NCBI GenBank assembly: GCA_023846275.1
Contig: CM043870.1
Coordinates: 12,781,527 to 12,845,526 of the forward strand
Source of the DNA: Vanilla planifolia
Taxonomy: Eukaryota > Streptophyta > Magnoliopsida > Asparagales > Orchidaceae
Direction: 5' to 3'
Length of the DNA: 64,000 nucleotides
In this document: positions 50,121-63,760 of the stretch, piece by piece
Layout of the letters: each line of letters starts with the position of its first letter
How positions within the stretch are numbered: position 1 is the first letter of the stretch
The notes under the pieces: model-generated
Databases searched by the model: none
Told to the model about the DNA's origin: nothing
The model's input: the letters and a program-made list of their open reading frames with translations, nothing else
Made by a program: the position numbers and the translations under genes

Positions 50121-53100
50121 TATTATAGTTTTGAAAGCAATACCAACTTAGCTATTGGACATTAGTCACCCTATTCACTACATCATTGGATTATGAGATT
50201 TTTGGGAATTAGTGAAGTCATGATAGTTATTTAATGAGTTAATATTCATAGAATTATACTAGGAGGCAAGTCATTAGTGTAGTTCTATCCTGGGTTATGA
50301 ATTAGCTTTGTCGAGCTGGTTAAAGCCATTTTGTATGATGTAGTTTATTAATATATGCTACTCAATTACACTTTACTTTATTAAGTTTCTTATATACATG
50401 TTAATACTATAGATTTTTATGGAATACCTTGCAAATTACTTTTTAAGCTATCTAGCACACTCCCATTCATGCAGAGCTAAGGAGCTAGGTGCAAGAATTT
50501 AGAGTTAGAGTTGCGGTGATAAACTTTGTGTAGAGCAGTAGTGTTTGTCTTTAGTAGTCTGATACATGGCATTTTTGTTTGAAATGGTCATCTTTCTACT
50601 AATTATAGATACTTGAGTATTTGTTGATTACCATTATTTTTTCAATGGTTAATATACTAAGTCATCTGTTTAATACATATTTTTGTATTCATTTTATCTA
50701 ATATATTTTGGCATAAGACATTGTATGTGGACAAAATGAAAAACTGTTGCCATGTTTGAGTAGATACAACTATGATATTAATTTAGAGGATTGGAACATC
50801 CAGTCTTAACAAAATGCATGCAAAGTGGAAGTGGCTAGCTAAGTTTATCTTCTGGTTGATAAGTTATATTCCAATAAGGGATTTCAAGAAAATTAGGAAG
50901 GTACGTCACTCACCCGAATCTATTTATATGATTATTTTAAGTTAATAGAGGAGTAAATGACAACAATAGCCATCTTATATTACTAATTGTTGATCCTTGA
51001 CTTTTGAAACTAATAGTTTAACATGGATAAGTATATAAAATAGTGTACGCATGGCTTCTAACTTCCATCCATATATGGATTATTATTGTTAAGAACTACC
51101 TATGGAAATATTGTAGCATCCACAAAGCTTCCATATTAAGTTACAATTTCATTTTCCTTCACATTGAAAAACAAATAATTTTAGTTTGTTAACGTTTTAA
51201 CAAGTGATATTTAGTTTTGTCTAAAACATTCTCAAACAAGGAAGATGAATATGAAATATGAAAAAAACAAGTTATAAGGTATCCAATGGTAACAATTACA
51301 AAGGAATCTATATTATTCAATCAAGAAATAATAAGGAAAAAATTGTAAACCAAGTAATAATATTTTAATCATTTTATTATTCCATAATGTGAATTATTGA
51401 AGATGCCTATTGATGTTGGAAAATTAAAAAATTCTTATTGACTAGAAAAACTTTAGGTGCAACCTTTTTTGCAACATTTTTTTCTTTAACTTTACAAACA
51501 ACTAGAACAATGCACTAGTCAATGTATTTTGCTAGCAACCTTTCACTCCTTGGGCAAGACATTAAAATTTAAAGTAGAAATCACCCAATCTAATCATCAT
51601 TCTCATGATGTGCCTCTCGAGTTTAGCCATGTCCCATAATCAAGTAGTTGCCTATAATTAACTCAAGAACTAGTTCACTTTATGTTAAGTAACGTTCCAA
51701 TAAGTACTAGCTTGTCCATGACATGAAATGAAACCTGGAATTTTGTGATAAAGGATATCTATACAAATCCATGGAATCAAATAAATCATTTCATGATCCA
51801 TAAGTTATCCAGAAGTCTAAGTTAATCACAAGAAATTTAAAAATATAAATTTCAAAGTCCATTGTAATATCCCCTTCACAATCAGTAGTCCAACAAATAT
51901 AAATGATAATGTTGTGTATGAATAGAAAACAATAACATCGCAAGATACTAATGAATGAATAATCTTTTAAAGTATTCACTTTAATGCCATCTTTTCAACT
52001 CCTATGTTGAATGCTATCCATTATAGATTATATAAGGGAGCAGAGTTTGTCATGTTGAATAGATAATCCTCTATTTTTCCCATAAAAATTAAACTTTAAT
52101 AATAGTAACATGTTAATAAAATACAATTATTACTAGAAATAGTGATTTCACAAAAGACATCATAATCTACCAACCTAATCAAAAGCATAATGAATGCTCA
52201 GTGATCTACTAGTTGTCTTACACTACTTACATAGCCATGATACCCTCAGTGCATGTTCAAGGCTCCAATTTCATAACAAATTTTTTACTTTGTTATTGGA
52301 ACTCCAGTCAATTGTGGCTACCCATGTTTCTCTACCGTGTCCTATATAACCACATAGAATTTGACTAGGTCTCTAACACTACAGTCTGTTGTGATGTCGT
52401 ATATATCAGTTGGTCTCAACCACCCCAAGATCAACAACACATGTTCAAGAAGCTTGCCAATGAGGCTTTATTATTCATGTGATCAGTAGCATATGACTTT
52501 AGGAATCATAAAAGTTCAAGGCACTCTTTGCTACATGATAACCTAGTCCTTGATTTCATATTAATCTTGAACTAGCATATGGTGCTCAAATTGATAAAAC
52601 AAACTCATAAAAGTCTTATAATCTAGTACATCTAACTAGCCAAACTTTTGTTGGTGGGCCATCATCTTAGTTTTACTACATGCTAAGCTATGTCATCATG
52701 GATGTAGACTTTCTTATTAGGTAACATCAATCCATATATTTTCATCTTCCAACATCTAGGGGATCATTACATATTCTTATAACTAACCTATCATTTTTGA
52801 TAATCTTAAAGCTTTCTCTAAAGCCTTAATCATCTATAAAGATCATCTAAGGTTTTCTAAAAATCTTGATAGCTAGATAGACCAACCTTGGGTTTCCAAT
52901 AGATCTTACTAAGCCTACTTATGAACCCATGCTAAAATCTTCTAGACTTTATAGACAATCAATTGAGCATTCACTCAAGATAAAAATTAGATTTTGAATT
53001 ACTTAAAGTTAATGCCTTTTTTTTCCATCCTTGGTTGACATGAGTTGCACTAGTGACTGTCATGCCTATCAAAAAAACATAAGCTAATGTGCCCATCACA

Positions 53101-53559
53101 ATACCCTCTCATGTGCCAAATATGCTGCCGAAATTACTCTCTATGACACTAATACATGCCTTAAAAAAACCTAATTTCGGGATACACATGATCTTACCAA
53201 ACAATCAAAACTAGATTATGGTTTAGCCAGAATCTAATAGAACCATCAACCCTTGTGGCCTCTCTTAAATGCCCTTCTAATGCCAAACCTTAGACCCTAT
53301 TTAAGCTTACTCATATTTCTCATCTAATTGAGAGCCTCATCAAAAAATTTCCTTAAGCTAGGCATTCTCAAGGATTTACCAACCCCTTGATATTTTTAGT
53401 CTTAACCCAATTTCTATCCTTTTTTGTTTCCTTATGCAAATGTTGTAGTGCATAACAGTTATTTTATCTAAATTTTTGCTTAGTTATGATGCAATCCTTG
53501 ACCTCATGACAGGAAGTTTCAAGTCAAAACTTACTTTTAACCCTTACAAGCATTACTTT
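50121..53559. other. Unidentified intergenic DNA, no gene seen
   Basis: No conserved protein motif or long reading frame is visible on either strand. The first several hundred bases could include the lost 5' part (ORF1 or leader) of the adjacent LINE, but nothing there is diagnostic. A TGTAATATCCCCTTCAC at 51863 and the C-rich stretch at about 52150-53350 have the style of plant LTR sequence. No matching second copy was found, so no element is called. Confidence 0.5.
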
Positions 53560-53800
53560 GAAGCTTAATCTATCTGTGGTTCAAATTTCAAACCTTTGGT
53601 ATTTAAATTTTAAATCATCAATAGTCAAATTTTTAGTAAATAACATTAAGATTTCAAACCTATTGCCTTTAAAATTTAAATCTCCAATAATCTAACACAA
53701 ATCCTCTGGTTCCCTTGGACAACTGTAATTGGTCATAGACTTTGCCTCAGCTGATAGAATATACTCTTTAGCCTTTTTAATTTTTAATTCATAATCTCTT
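53560..53800 (+). repeat. Diverged relative of the 735-bp repeat family
   Basis: GTGGTTCAAATTTCAAACCT, ATTTAAATTTTAAATC, TCCAATAATC and GGTTCCCTTGGACAACTGTAATT occur here in the same order as their counterparts in the repeats at 8870-11600 (TTCAAATTTTAAAC, AATTTAAATTTC, CTTCATAATC, TTCCCTTCATCAATGTTGTA). The orientation is the same. Only the middle third of a unit is recognisable. It suggests that the 735-bp family is dispersed and not confined to one tandem block. Confidence 0.5.
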
Positions 53801-56800
53801 CTTCATTGAACCAATGAAGGTCAAAATTTAGACTTCATCTAAGGTTTACCAAAGCTCTGAAGCTTTCATGTTCAAAGCTTTGCATTATAATCCTTAGTTT
53901 TTCACATAATAAATGCAGTCACAAGGCTTACAATAACAACATTCAGAAGAAATTCAAATCTTACCTTCGTGTTCATGCTCAATATTAATTTAACATAAAA
54001 TAACAATATTTCAAGGTATTATAGATTTTGACAATATTTAAAATCGAAAACATTACTTGAAACTTAGATGTTCAAACTTGACAATACATTTATGTACTCT
54101 TTTTTCTCTTAAAGTAGAGCTTTATTGAAAACATTTTGGCATTGATGTTGAAGAAATATTTCTAGCAAGAATTTTATATTGCAATCAAACTTAAAATATC
54201 AATTTACTTTACTCTTTCAACACAAGTTGCCATAATTGTGAAAACTAAATCTCAACATAAAAATTGCATTTCATTGCAAATCTAATTTATTTATGGTAGT
54301 AGTCATCCCATAAAAAGTCTGGTTTTCATGGATAATCAAGATCCCCTTTTATGTTGATAAAATTCCAACTCTTTTTAGAATGTCACATAATAAAAAGTTG
54401 CATTAAACATCCAAAATAGTAACTATGGGAATAAGTTATACATTTAATTTTTTACATTTCATTCTGCCAAGCAATGAACAAAGTCATATTTACATAGCAA
54501 CCATAGTTTCTTTTTATTCCAACATACAATAAGTACTACAATTCAATGTCTTCACCGAAGCATGTATTGAAAACATCATCATTATTTTTACTATATCATG
54601 AACTTTAATATTGGAAGCATAATTTCACAATAACATTGTAGAGTTTTGGTCAAGCATGCTAAACAATTTCTAATGAATTGAATTTATCAAAATCATGCTT
54701 AATTAAAGAAGGCAATTTTAAGTAAACATGAACACGTTTTAAAACTATCAAATGGAAATGTCATGACTTGGATACCATGAAGTTAGGCAAAGTTCAACAT
54801 GTAAAATCTTAGGTTTAATAGAAATGAGAAATAGTTCTTAATCCAAATTCTATTTACATGCTTTAAGGATATTTACTTACCTTAGAAACTATGTAAAGAA
54901 CTACACAAAATGTGGTATTATCTTTTTATTGAAGCAAGCTTGAGAACCCACATTTCCTTATAAACTTCTTTTTCCTATCTTTTTCTCAAGTAGGTGATCT
55001 TAGAAGAACTCATGACTAGAAGGTGACAAATTGTCATGTCGTACAGCATCTTAAGTCCTTATATAGAGAAACAATCATCCTTAAATTATTACATATTTGA
55101 ATAGTTATGATATATCACCTTATATTTATTCTAAGGACTCATGCATTCTGGTTTTTTTTGTTTTTCTTAAATTTATTTTCCCTTAACTATCTGTAACGAA
55201 GTTGTTTCCATTTCTTAGATCTTAGGCAATTCAATTGCAATGGTTAGTATCAAAAGTAAGTCAATTAAAAAACAAAATTTATTTCATTTCTCAATATTGT
55301 ATTAGTACTATAGCTATTATTGTATTATATGATGTGCTAAATATGACTTAACTAATGAATAACTACACTACTCATAATTGTATAACCCTAAAAGTTTTAC
55401 TGGTATGACCACTTAACATACTAAATCTCATATTGTAACTCAGTGATTCACTATATCTAATGCTTCTCTTTGCTTTATCATGCTAATACGATTGTTGTAA
55501 CTATACCATATAATCTTCAACACATTTCATATTACCTGTTAAAACATTGAATATTTTTCATTTCATACTAAAATAGTTGTATGATCCTAACATTCTTGCC
55601 TGTACTTGTAAAAATTAGCACATTTACAAAACCTATATTCATTGTGGAAAAGTTTTATTATTTATGGATTCTTTTCTTAAAACATCAGCAAAGAGTGAGC
55701 ATTTATCTAGTGCTTTAAAAATATTTTTGTGGGTTAACAATTTGGACTTTGGTAAAAACTAAGAACATCAAAATTTTTATAGGTTGTAATGTATGTTGCC
55801 TTTCCTGATATAACACATCATTGATTTTTTTAAAAGAAGATAGAGTGCATAAAGTATGTGATCCTAAAATTTACACTCGTGTATGAGACATTGATTTTGA
55901 ATTAATGTTCATGAACTGAATTTCATTGTTAAGTCATTTCATGATTAGTATATCATGTTAATGGCAACAAGATATAGATAAAAAATTTCATCTATAAATA
56001 CTAATGTACAATTTTCTTTGTTACATTTTACAAGGTCCAATATGCATTAAGGCTTAACCTACATTGATGTAATCCACTACATTACCACCCTTCCATATGA
56101 TAATGGATTATCCCATGGTACATCATGTTCAAGAAGAAATTGGATGATAGTTAAAGAATACCATTTTATTAAGAATGACTTTGAAATGTTTTGCAAGTAA
56201 TGTTCTTATTAGCATAGTAATAGATAAGAAAATGCACCTGTAGAAATGGAAAACTTAATTGAATGAGTTTATGATGGCCAAAAAGTATTAATGTAAGTAA
56301 GATTTTCATCTAGAAGAATAAAGTGCATGAATTGTTAATGAATGCACATATTTTGAAAATTAGTTACTTCATTTTCCTAAAAGCTCATATCGTCACTTAA
56401 ATTTCTTATTACTATTGTAGACTTGTTAACATTATAATGAAATGCTTTGATGTTCATTTCACATGTACTTTTTATAATCAATTGTTTATAATCTTTTCTT
56501 TTTCAAACTTATCATGACCTTGGCATGCCTTAAACTTTCCTACAAAATATATGTTATTGTCTAATATTTTATGCTTAAATGCTTGTATATTTAGTAAACA
56601 AGCTAGTTTGATTATAATTATGCCTCTATGGAGAATCAGCTATATGATAGTAGAAAGTGATATAGTACACTGTATGAAAAATATCAATAAGAGCTTAGTA
56701 ATGAATATTGTACCCTACTATGTTGGTTAATCCTATAAAACAATCAATTAATAGAAGTAATCAAGATGCAATTGTGAATAACCTATTAAAGTAGACTTTC

Positions 56801-59542
56801 ATCATAACAGTACAACATGGTTATGATATAAGTTTGATAATGTAATGAGAATTATGGCTATTTACGTCTAATATAGCCATAAAAGAATAATTCAGTATTA
56901 GACAACATGACCATAGACAACATACCATGCAATCTAATATAATGAGGAGAGAAATGTGGTCATTAATAAAACTTAAATAACTCAGCAATTACAATGGCAT
57001 ATAAGGCCACTAATAAAAAGACTAGAGGTGTTGTTTTGGTCTTGCAAGTCTGAATTCAAGGAACATCGAAGTACAGAAATAAGAGTGGGAAAATGGTTCA
57101 AGTGTGGTTAGTTGAGTATCGTATATGAGAACTTGTTCTTACTTATAAATTTCATCAAGCTAAGAGTGGTGTCACATAAGAGAATCATTGCCTCACGACA
57201 CAGGAAATGCGTGTATTGTCTATTTTCATGCAGAAATGGTAGAATGGCCTAGTTACAATCAGAGGAATTAATAGCTAAAAAATAAGAGATTAAGTAGATT
57301 GTATAATACAAGTATGATTTGAAGAACTTAGTAAACTATATTTTATATTTTATTGATTTTAATCTCACAAATTGCAAATATGGTACCTAAAATCTTAATT
57401 TGGAAACAACTTCAATATAGGAGCTTATAGTATGATTAAGGGAGTCAGACCATGTTATTAGTTTTGCCTAATACTGGTCATGGATCCTATTAAGGTGGAT
57501 TAAGAATTTATGAATATTTATTTATAAATTGCATTACTTAACCAAGAAAACAAAGATATACCTCTAATGTATGTGACTAAGAAATGGAGGAGAAAGGTTG
57601 AGGCATTAGACAGAAGAGGTGGAGTAATCATGAGGCATAAGAGAAGAAAATCTTATAGTTGGATAAGTCGACTCAAATTATAAAGTTTGATGAACTTTAA
57701 GATTATACATCTAAATACAACTAATATATAAATGAAACAATTGACTAATTTGACAATGTTTTTTAATTGATATTTATGGACATGATTTGATATGATATAG
57801 TAGACATTATCTATTGATTTTTAATTTTAATAGATGAATAGAATGTAATTAAGCCATTTTTACCTATATTATTACTTAATTTATATGATTTAACTTGTAT
57901 TTTTACTAGAATAAAGAATTTTCAAGCATCTTTACTTTCAAGTAAAATGTGTGCATGAGAACTCAAAAGGATAGTGAATTTTGAGTTGTAAAATATTTTT
58001 CCTTTTTTAAAGTGTATGAATTTTAAAAAAATATATAAAAATAATTTAATTTTTTGAATACCTTTATATACAAATTTACATAAATAAATTTTAACTGTTA
58101 TGGTTAAGAAAAACTTCAAATAAATATTTTAAAAATATCCCAAACTTTTTAAGTGCTTTAGTTGAAACTACAACCTATGTCCACCCCTAATTAAGGTTAA
58201 GAAAAATATTACTATTTTAAAAATTAAAAGGTAAGGTTTTTCTTAGCATTTGACCTCAAAATTTTGGCTTTTATGGTTGTAATTATCTTCCAGTATTTTA
58301 TTAGCATAACCCAAACATGATTTTTTATTGAGGTCAAACCAAACTTGGCCTTTGAAAAAGAATCGACCACACAACCCAAAAGACAAACAAAAAATTAATT
58401 CTAATAAAGCGTAGAACTTCCTCTTCTTGTTGATGAACAAAGCATGGCATAAGGTCAAAACTAAAAAGAGTTATGAGAAAATGAAGGCTGAGAAGTGTTA
58501 GGTATAATTAGAAGAGTTTTTAATATCAAGTTGTAATAAATTGTATAGTGTTGTTAGGAGATTTCACCCTAGTAGAATGCCACACAGCACTCAATTGAGA
58601 TCTCAAAATTTTACTAACATTAATTTTCTTTTTCGTTCATAATGGTTAAGTTTTTATAGAAAAATTTTATCATAGCTGCTAGAAAGGGAAGGCAAAGAAA
58701 TTTTATGAGATGATGCCAAACAACTTAAAAAAACCTTCTAAACAACTTCTACGAGGGCATAAATAATAGCTTTAGAGTTAGTCATTAGGCGAGATTGACT
58801 GGAGCCCTTGAATTCAATTACAAAAATTATAATAATAAACAAATTATAAATGGTAGGATAAGTGAGGATTAGATTGGGCACATTTAATCACATCATATAA
58901 GATATACACCATTTAATTCATCAATACTAAATGTTGGAATGACCACGAACATAGCATTAAAAATGGAGAGCTCTAAGCTATTGGATTCAAAGAGAAGTTA
59001 ATGGCTATGGAAAAAGAAAGCTAATAGTCTTATAAACTTAGTTGAGGTTTTTGTTACCTTATTTTAGTCCTGAAACATTGCTTATAAGATACTGAGCCCT
59101 TATTTGCCTATTCAATGATTAGATGATGAGAATTCATGCTTGATTAGGTGCTATGGTGTTGTACATGTGAAAATGTTTTTGTCTCACTGGGTAGGATATG
59201 AAATGCATTTCTTCTTCATCAAATGTTACCACATAGGTAATGTCAGCTGAAAGGTGGTTGACTCTTACTAGTTTATTAAGGATTTCATCACCTAGGGAAC
59301 TTGTATCTTATAGGTTCAACATTTGATTGTTCGACTATAACCAATGCACACTTGTTCAAGTTTTTCCTAACTCAATCGTTCCTCTACCTTACCCAATCTA
59401 GTTTTAGTACTATACCTTAACCAAGATAGGGCTCAACCCTACTTTGTTCTTGTGGTCTCCAATCCCGAGGCTTCTTATGTCTGCTCTGGCTTGATCTTCC
59501 AAAGTGCATTGCACTTTAGCCAAACATGGAGGTTTGGCTTAG
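53801..59542. other. Unidentified intergenic DNA, no gene seen
   Basis: About 5.7 kb without a recognisable gene or RNA. It is less T-skewed than the satellite. Segments such as TGTCATGACTTGGATACC (54759) and CTTATATAGAGAAACAATC (near 55060) look like LTR ends or TATA regions, but no paired copy is visible. The plus strand at 57540-57690 holds a short open stretch with no family I recognise. The minus frame at 58243-58458 (71 codons) also has no known motif and is probably chance. Confidence 0.5.
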
Positions 59543-59559
59543 GATATATATATCTATAT

Positions 59560-59611
<52 letters not shown>
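59543..59611. repeat. TA/TATC compound microsatellite
   Basis: Alternating TATATATATC and TATATC units are followed by a nearly pure TA run broken by one TG. The total is about 69 bases. Such a tract is expected to be length-variable. It is flanked on the left by GGTTTGGCTTAGG and on the right by CCTATTAATTATG. Confidence 0.93.
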
Positions 59612-60149
59612 CTATTAATTATGAAAATAAAATTATGTTTTTTAAACTTTTTTTCTAATTTAACCAAAACAAAATTTGGCAAAAATGCATAACCGTCATT
59701 TAACAAAGAAAAGGATTATGAGAAAAAAAGATGTTATCAAAGATGTTTTCCAAATCAAGGAAAGTACTGATTCATTCAAATGCTTAATTAGGATTTGAAA
59801 TTGAGACTAGTGGAAAGATGTTTCTTATGAAAATCATCTCAAATTTTATGTGCATGTCTTCAATCTTTTTAACTTGTTGAATACTCTAAGGTACTTTGAA
59901 GACCACTAATTCTCCATCCTAAAATGTGCATGACTTATTATTCAACACTAAACCTTACTCATAGCAAACAAACTAATTTGAGGAAAATGTTAAACATTTA
60001 TGGCTTAGCTCATCAGAGACAAGGATAACCATAAAATCTCTTCCTTTTAACAATTATAATACACAAAATAAAAATTTAATAATTAAAAGCATATATTTAA
60101 GAAATATTATTATTATAAGATGTATTAAAATTAAAGAATTTTATGCTCC
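59612..60149. other. Possible 3' terminal region of the copia fossil
   Basis: This stretch follows the recognisable copia RNase H end on the minus strand, so the polypurine tract and 3' LTR of that element should lie here or a little further left. No LTR boundary could be fixed, because the matching 5' LTR is at or beyond the window edge. No gene is seen. Confidence 0.3.
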
Positions 60150-60269
60150 TCTTTCTTTATACTCTCCATCACTATGTACTCCACATCACTTTGTAGGAAT
60201 TCGAAATTTCATCTAAACCATTATCATCGTCTCTCTTTGTACCATTAAAAATGAGGTACAGTTTACAAA

Positions 60270-60760
60270 AAAATACGTTACACCTAGTTGTAACCTTATG
60301 ATTTGAAATTGATTTGTTAGAAGTGATTTAGCGATTATTTCTATCAATTTTTGTTTAGTAGAAACATATTTAAATTCTATTAAGCCTTTGGCTACTTGAT
60401 TTCTAATAACCTAATGTCTTACATTTATGTGCTTGGTTCTAATTTGAGCAAATTGGATGTTTTCTTTGGCCAAGGAACAAGTATTATTAATTTTAATAGG
60501 AATATATGAGATGTCTAAACTATAATCTTAAAGTTTTTGTCTTAACCATAACACTTGAGAAACACAACTTCTGGCCACTACATAATGGACCCCAATAGTC
60601 ATTAATGCTATGAAAATTTCTTCTTACTTGACAAATAAATTAGACAATTTTCATTGAATTAACAAGAACTTAAGATACTTTTCTTACCTATCATAGGCCC
60701 TAAAAATTCTTAATCTAGGTGACATATAAGATCATATAAAATAGTATTTCTAGGGAACAA
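60270..60760 (-). pseudogene. Copia RNase H region (fossil)
   Basis: The minus strand near 60545-60585 carries the family's SCxSQVLW segment, and TKHI followed by RH lies near 60415-60437. These are the typical second half of copia RNase H. Between RT and this region, IGSLPYLT near 60905-60930 matches the family's connecting segment. It is broken. Confidence 0.85.
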
Positions 60761-61079
60761 AAAAGTAAGTTCATTATACCTTTTAAATATTTGAAGGTTG
60801 ATTTAATCACCTTTAAATGTTTTTTCATAGAATTTGATTAGAGTCCAACTAATAAACAAATATTAAATAAGATTTCTACTCTATTAATTGTGAGATATGG
60901 TAGGGATCCAATAAGACTATTGTAAAGTTTTTTGTCATAGGATTTTTCTATTTCATCTAAATCTAAATACATTGACTGAGTCATTAAAATATTTCTATGT
61001 TTCATATTGTCATAAGCAATAATTTTGAGTAATACTTTTAAATAATTATTTTGTTAAAAAAATCCCTTTTCTTAGAAGC

Positions 61080-61760
61080 TTGATTCGATATCCAATCAAA
61101 GATTCATCTCACTTATCATGCTACTATAAAACACCCCTGTGATTAAGTCTCAAAATTCATTGCACATATTTTCATTTATGCATCCAAAAATGTTGTCATC
61201 AACATAAACTTGTACAATAGCAAAAGTACATTTTTAGATTTTAAGAATAATGTTGTCTTTTTTTTTTCTTAAAATAAATATTAATTAGATAACTACACAA
61301 TCTATGATACCATGCATTAGGAGCTTGCTTAACACAATAAAATAGCTTCTTAAGCTTATATACTTAATCACCATATGCGTGAGTCTCAAAACCTAAGGTT
61401 GTTCTACATGGACATCTTCTTTCAATATCTCATTTAAAAAAGCATTTTTTTACTTCCATTTGAAATAATTTAAAATTCTTATGACATGAATGTTCTAAGA
61501 GAAGTTTAACATCCTTTAATCTTGCTATTGACACAAAAGCCACATAAAAATCTATAACATCAACTATGCTATACAAAATCTAGCTTTTTTTCCAATGATC
61601 ACTACTTTTTCAATTAAGTTATTTTTTAGCACCTCTTTGCTCCAATCACTTATTTATGACAAACCCTAAAAACTAGTTCATACACTTAGTTTCTCTTAAA
61701 TTTATCTAGCTCTTCATTCATAACTTAAACCCAATAGTCATCCATAAGGGATTCTATAAT
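61080..61760 (-). pseudogene. Copia reverse transcriptase region (fossil)
   Basis: Recognised by the KQAP word (61319-61330) and the YVDD catalytic box (61195-61206), about 120 bases apart as in other copia elements, and by the family's start region with MNEELDKF near 61700-61730. The IFG that normally follows YVDD is also visible. It lies in the middle of the minus-strand copia fossil and is broken. Confidence 0.88.
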
Positions 61761-62879
61761 AGATATTAGTTTTATTAGAGATACAATTGCACTCTAACCA
61801 TTTTTTGTATTCATATTTGTTTCTATTTTACTTTCTCTTATTCCTACTTCTTCATTGAAGTTATGAAATTAGGCAAACCAACATCACTAATTCTTATTAT
61901 CTTCTTCATAGAGTTGTCTCGTAGTGTTTCCCATTGATATGGATCACGTCCTATTCTTATCTATTTTGTTTAATCTCTAGTCATATCTCTTTAGCATCCA
62001 TTATCCAACAATGAAGAGCAATATCTTGATTTTCTCTACGTATGGCTACCAAAATTGTAAATTTTAACTTAGTAAAAAAAATGTGAATTTAATTTATTTT
62101 ATTATTTTTCTTACTTCTACAAATACTTCTTAAGTATATTACTTCTAACGTATGAATTCACTAAAATATATATTCCCATACTTTATGCACCAAAGCAAGC
62201 TTAGTTCTAGAACTAACAATCACTACAAGAGTATTCATATTTTTATTCTTAATCACCCATTTGAAACAAGGTATTGAACTAAAGAAGTTTTTCTTAATTT
62301 GATAATCCATGATAGTATGACCCCTTTCATAGAAACAAAAATATTTAAAAGTTCAAACATTACACATATGCTTAAAAAGAAGACATATATTTATACTTAG
62401 GAAGATAAACTTGTGAGGCATTAAAAAATTTTCAATGTTTAAGAGAGTAAATCTTTGTCTTTAAATTATTGATTTCCTGTCCAAAAGAGGCATTCTCAAT
62501 AATCATAGAAGTTTTTTATCATAAATTTGTAGAATTTCTAGTTTCATTTCCTCATTCTCTTTCATAAAAAAATCTAGAATTTCAATGTTTTTATGACATT
62601 TTCAATTTTTTGTGTTGACATTGATGAAGTTAAAGAATTAATAACATGTAAGTAATTATCTTGAAGATCATCACAAGTTCAAAAATTTATCTCATTGTCT
62701 TCTTCTTCATTAAAAGTACTTTATTCATCATCTTTTGCCATGAATCATATCAATCCTTCCTCCTCATTATTTGTGCTTCTAGCATCCAACACTTCCAATG
62801 TACTCCAAGTAGATTGAAAATCTTTCATCATCTTCATTCTTCTCTTTCTATCTTCCTTCCTTTTGTTATCATTGACAAG

Positions 62880-63760
62880 TCAACATTTTGGCTTGACATG
62901 GCTCGTTTTGCCACATTCATAAAATCGTGCCACCTTTTTATTCTCCCTTCTTTTCTTTTCTTTTTAAAACTTACTCATAATATAGTTTAACATGAAAATC
63001 AAGCACTTCTTCCAAATCCATGGAAGAGTTGGATGATGCATTCAAATCTTATTTGCAAGCTTTGAAAGCCAATGATTCTTCTTTTTATGCTCCAAGTTTT
63101 GACTTGCTTTTGGAAGTCTTTTTTCCAACTCTTCTATTCATCTCAAACTTGATCATTAACAATTCCTTAGATAACTCATGCAAAGTGTGCTTGTTTGTTC
63201 CTAGCACCTCTATTGTTATGGATGGAGGATGATGCTCCTTGGGTAGAATCTTTATCACATTTCTTACAAGATCTATAATGTAAACTACTATTCAAGATTT
63301 TTTAATCTTTTAGTAATATTTGTAAATCATACAATCATGTTCTTCATAGTTTCTTCTAGATTCATTTGAAGAATCTCATAATCATGAGTAGGAATATTTA
63401 TTTTAGTTTCTTTAGCATGTGAAGTTTCACCATAAGTAACTTCTAATTTCTTCCAAGCTTCATGTGCTATACGAAACTTTATCTCTTGATTGAAGTCATA
63501 GGGATATGCTATAATGGTTGTAGTTGAGTGCTCTATCATTTACTTGTGTAATTATCCTTTGGACATTATTAAATTTCTTAAATTATTTGATCTCATTTGT
63601 GCTAGAATTGTTAAATAAATCATATAGATTAGTGATTACTTCCTATTGTTCTAAGTCAATTGATTTGATAAAAATTCTATTCAATTTTTCAATATAATAA
63701 TTGATCCATAAATAATGGTGTATAGAATAAATAAAAACCTTCACCTAGTGTTGCACTAAT
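62880..63760 (-). pseudogene. Copia gag region (fossil)
   Basis: This is the capsid-type part (gag, UBN2 family) of the copia fossil. A stretch around 63330-63540 keeps the family's recognisable helix-rich segment with AWKKLEV, and a remnant of the CCHC zinc knuckle follows near 62881-62930. The open plus-strand frames over the same bases (62661-62990 and 63020-63232) are antisense shadows and not genes. It is broken and not expected to yield protein. Confidence 0.85.

Noticed and set aside
51863-51880. TGTAATATCCCCTTCAC, resembling the 5' end of a plant LTR
   Set aside because: No second copy, primer-binding site or matching 3' end was found nearby, so an LTR cannot be supported.
54759-55080. 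TGTCATGACTTGG, then a TATA-like CTTATATAGAGAAAC, as a possible solo LTR
   Set aside because: No bounding CA end with target duplication could be identified, and no partner copy is in the window.
57540-57700. A short plus-strand open stretch rich in Lys, Arg and Glu, suspected to be a transposon protein remnant
   Set aside because: No motif of a known family was found, and the stretch is too short to judge.
62661-62990. A 109-codon plus-strand frame, the longest in the window
   Set aside because: It is antisense to the gag region of the copia fossil, and its translation has no family resemblance. The minus strand explains the sequence.
63020-63232. A 70-codon plus-strand frame
   Set aside because: It is also antisense to copia gag sequence.
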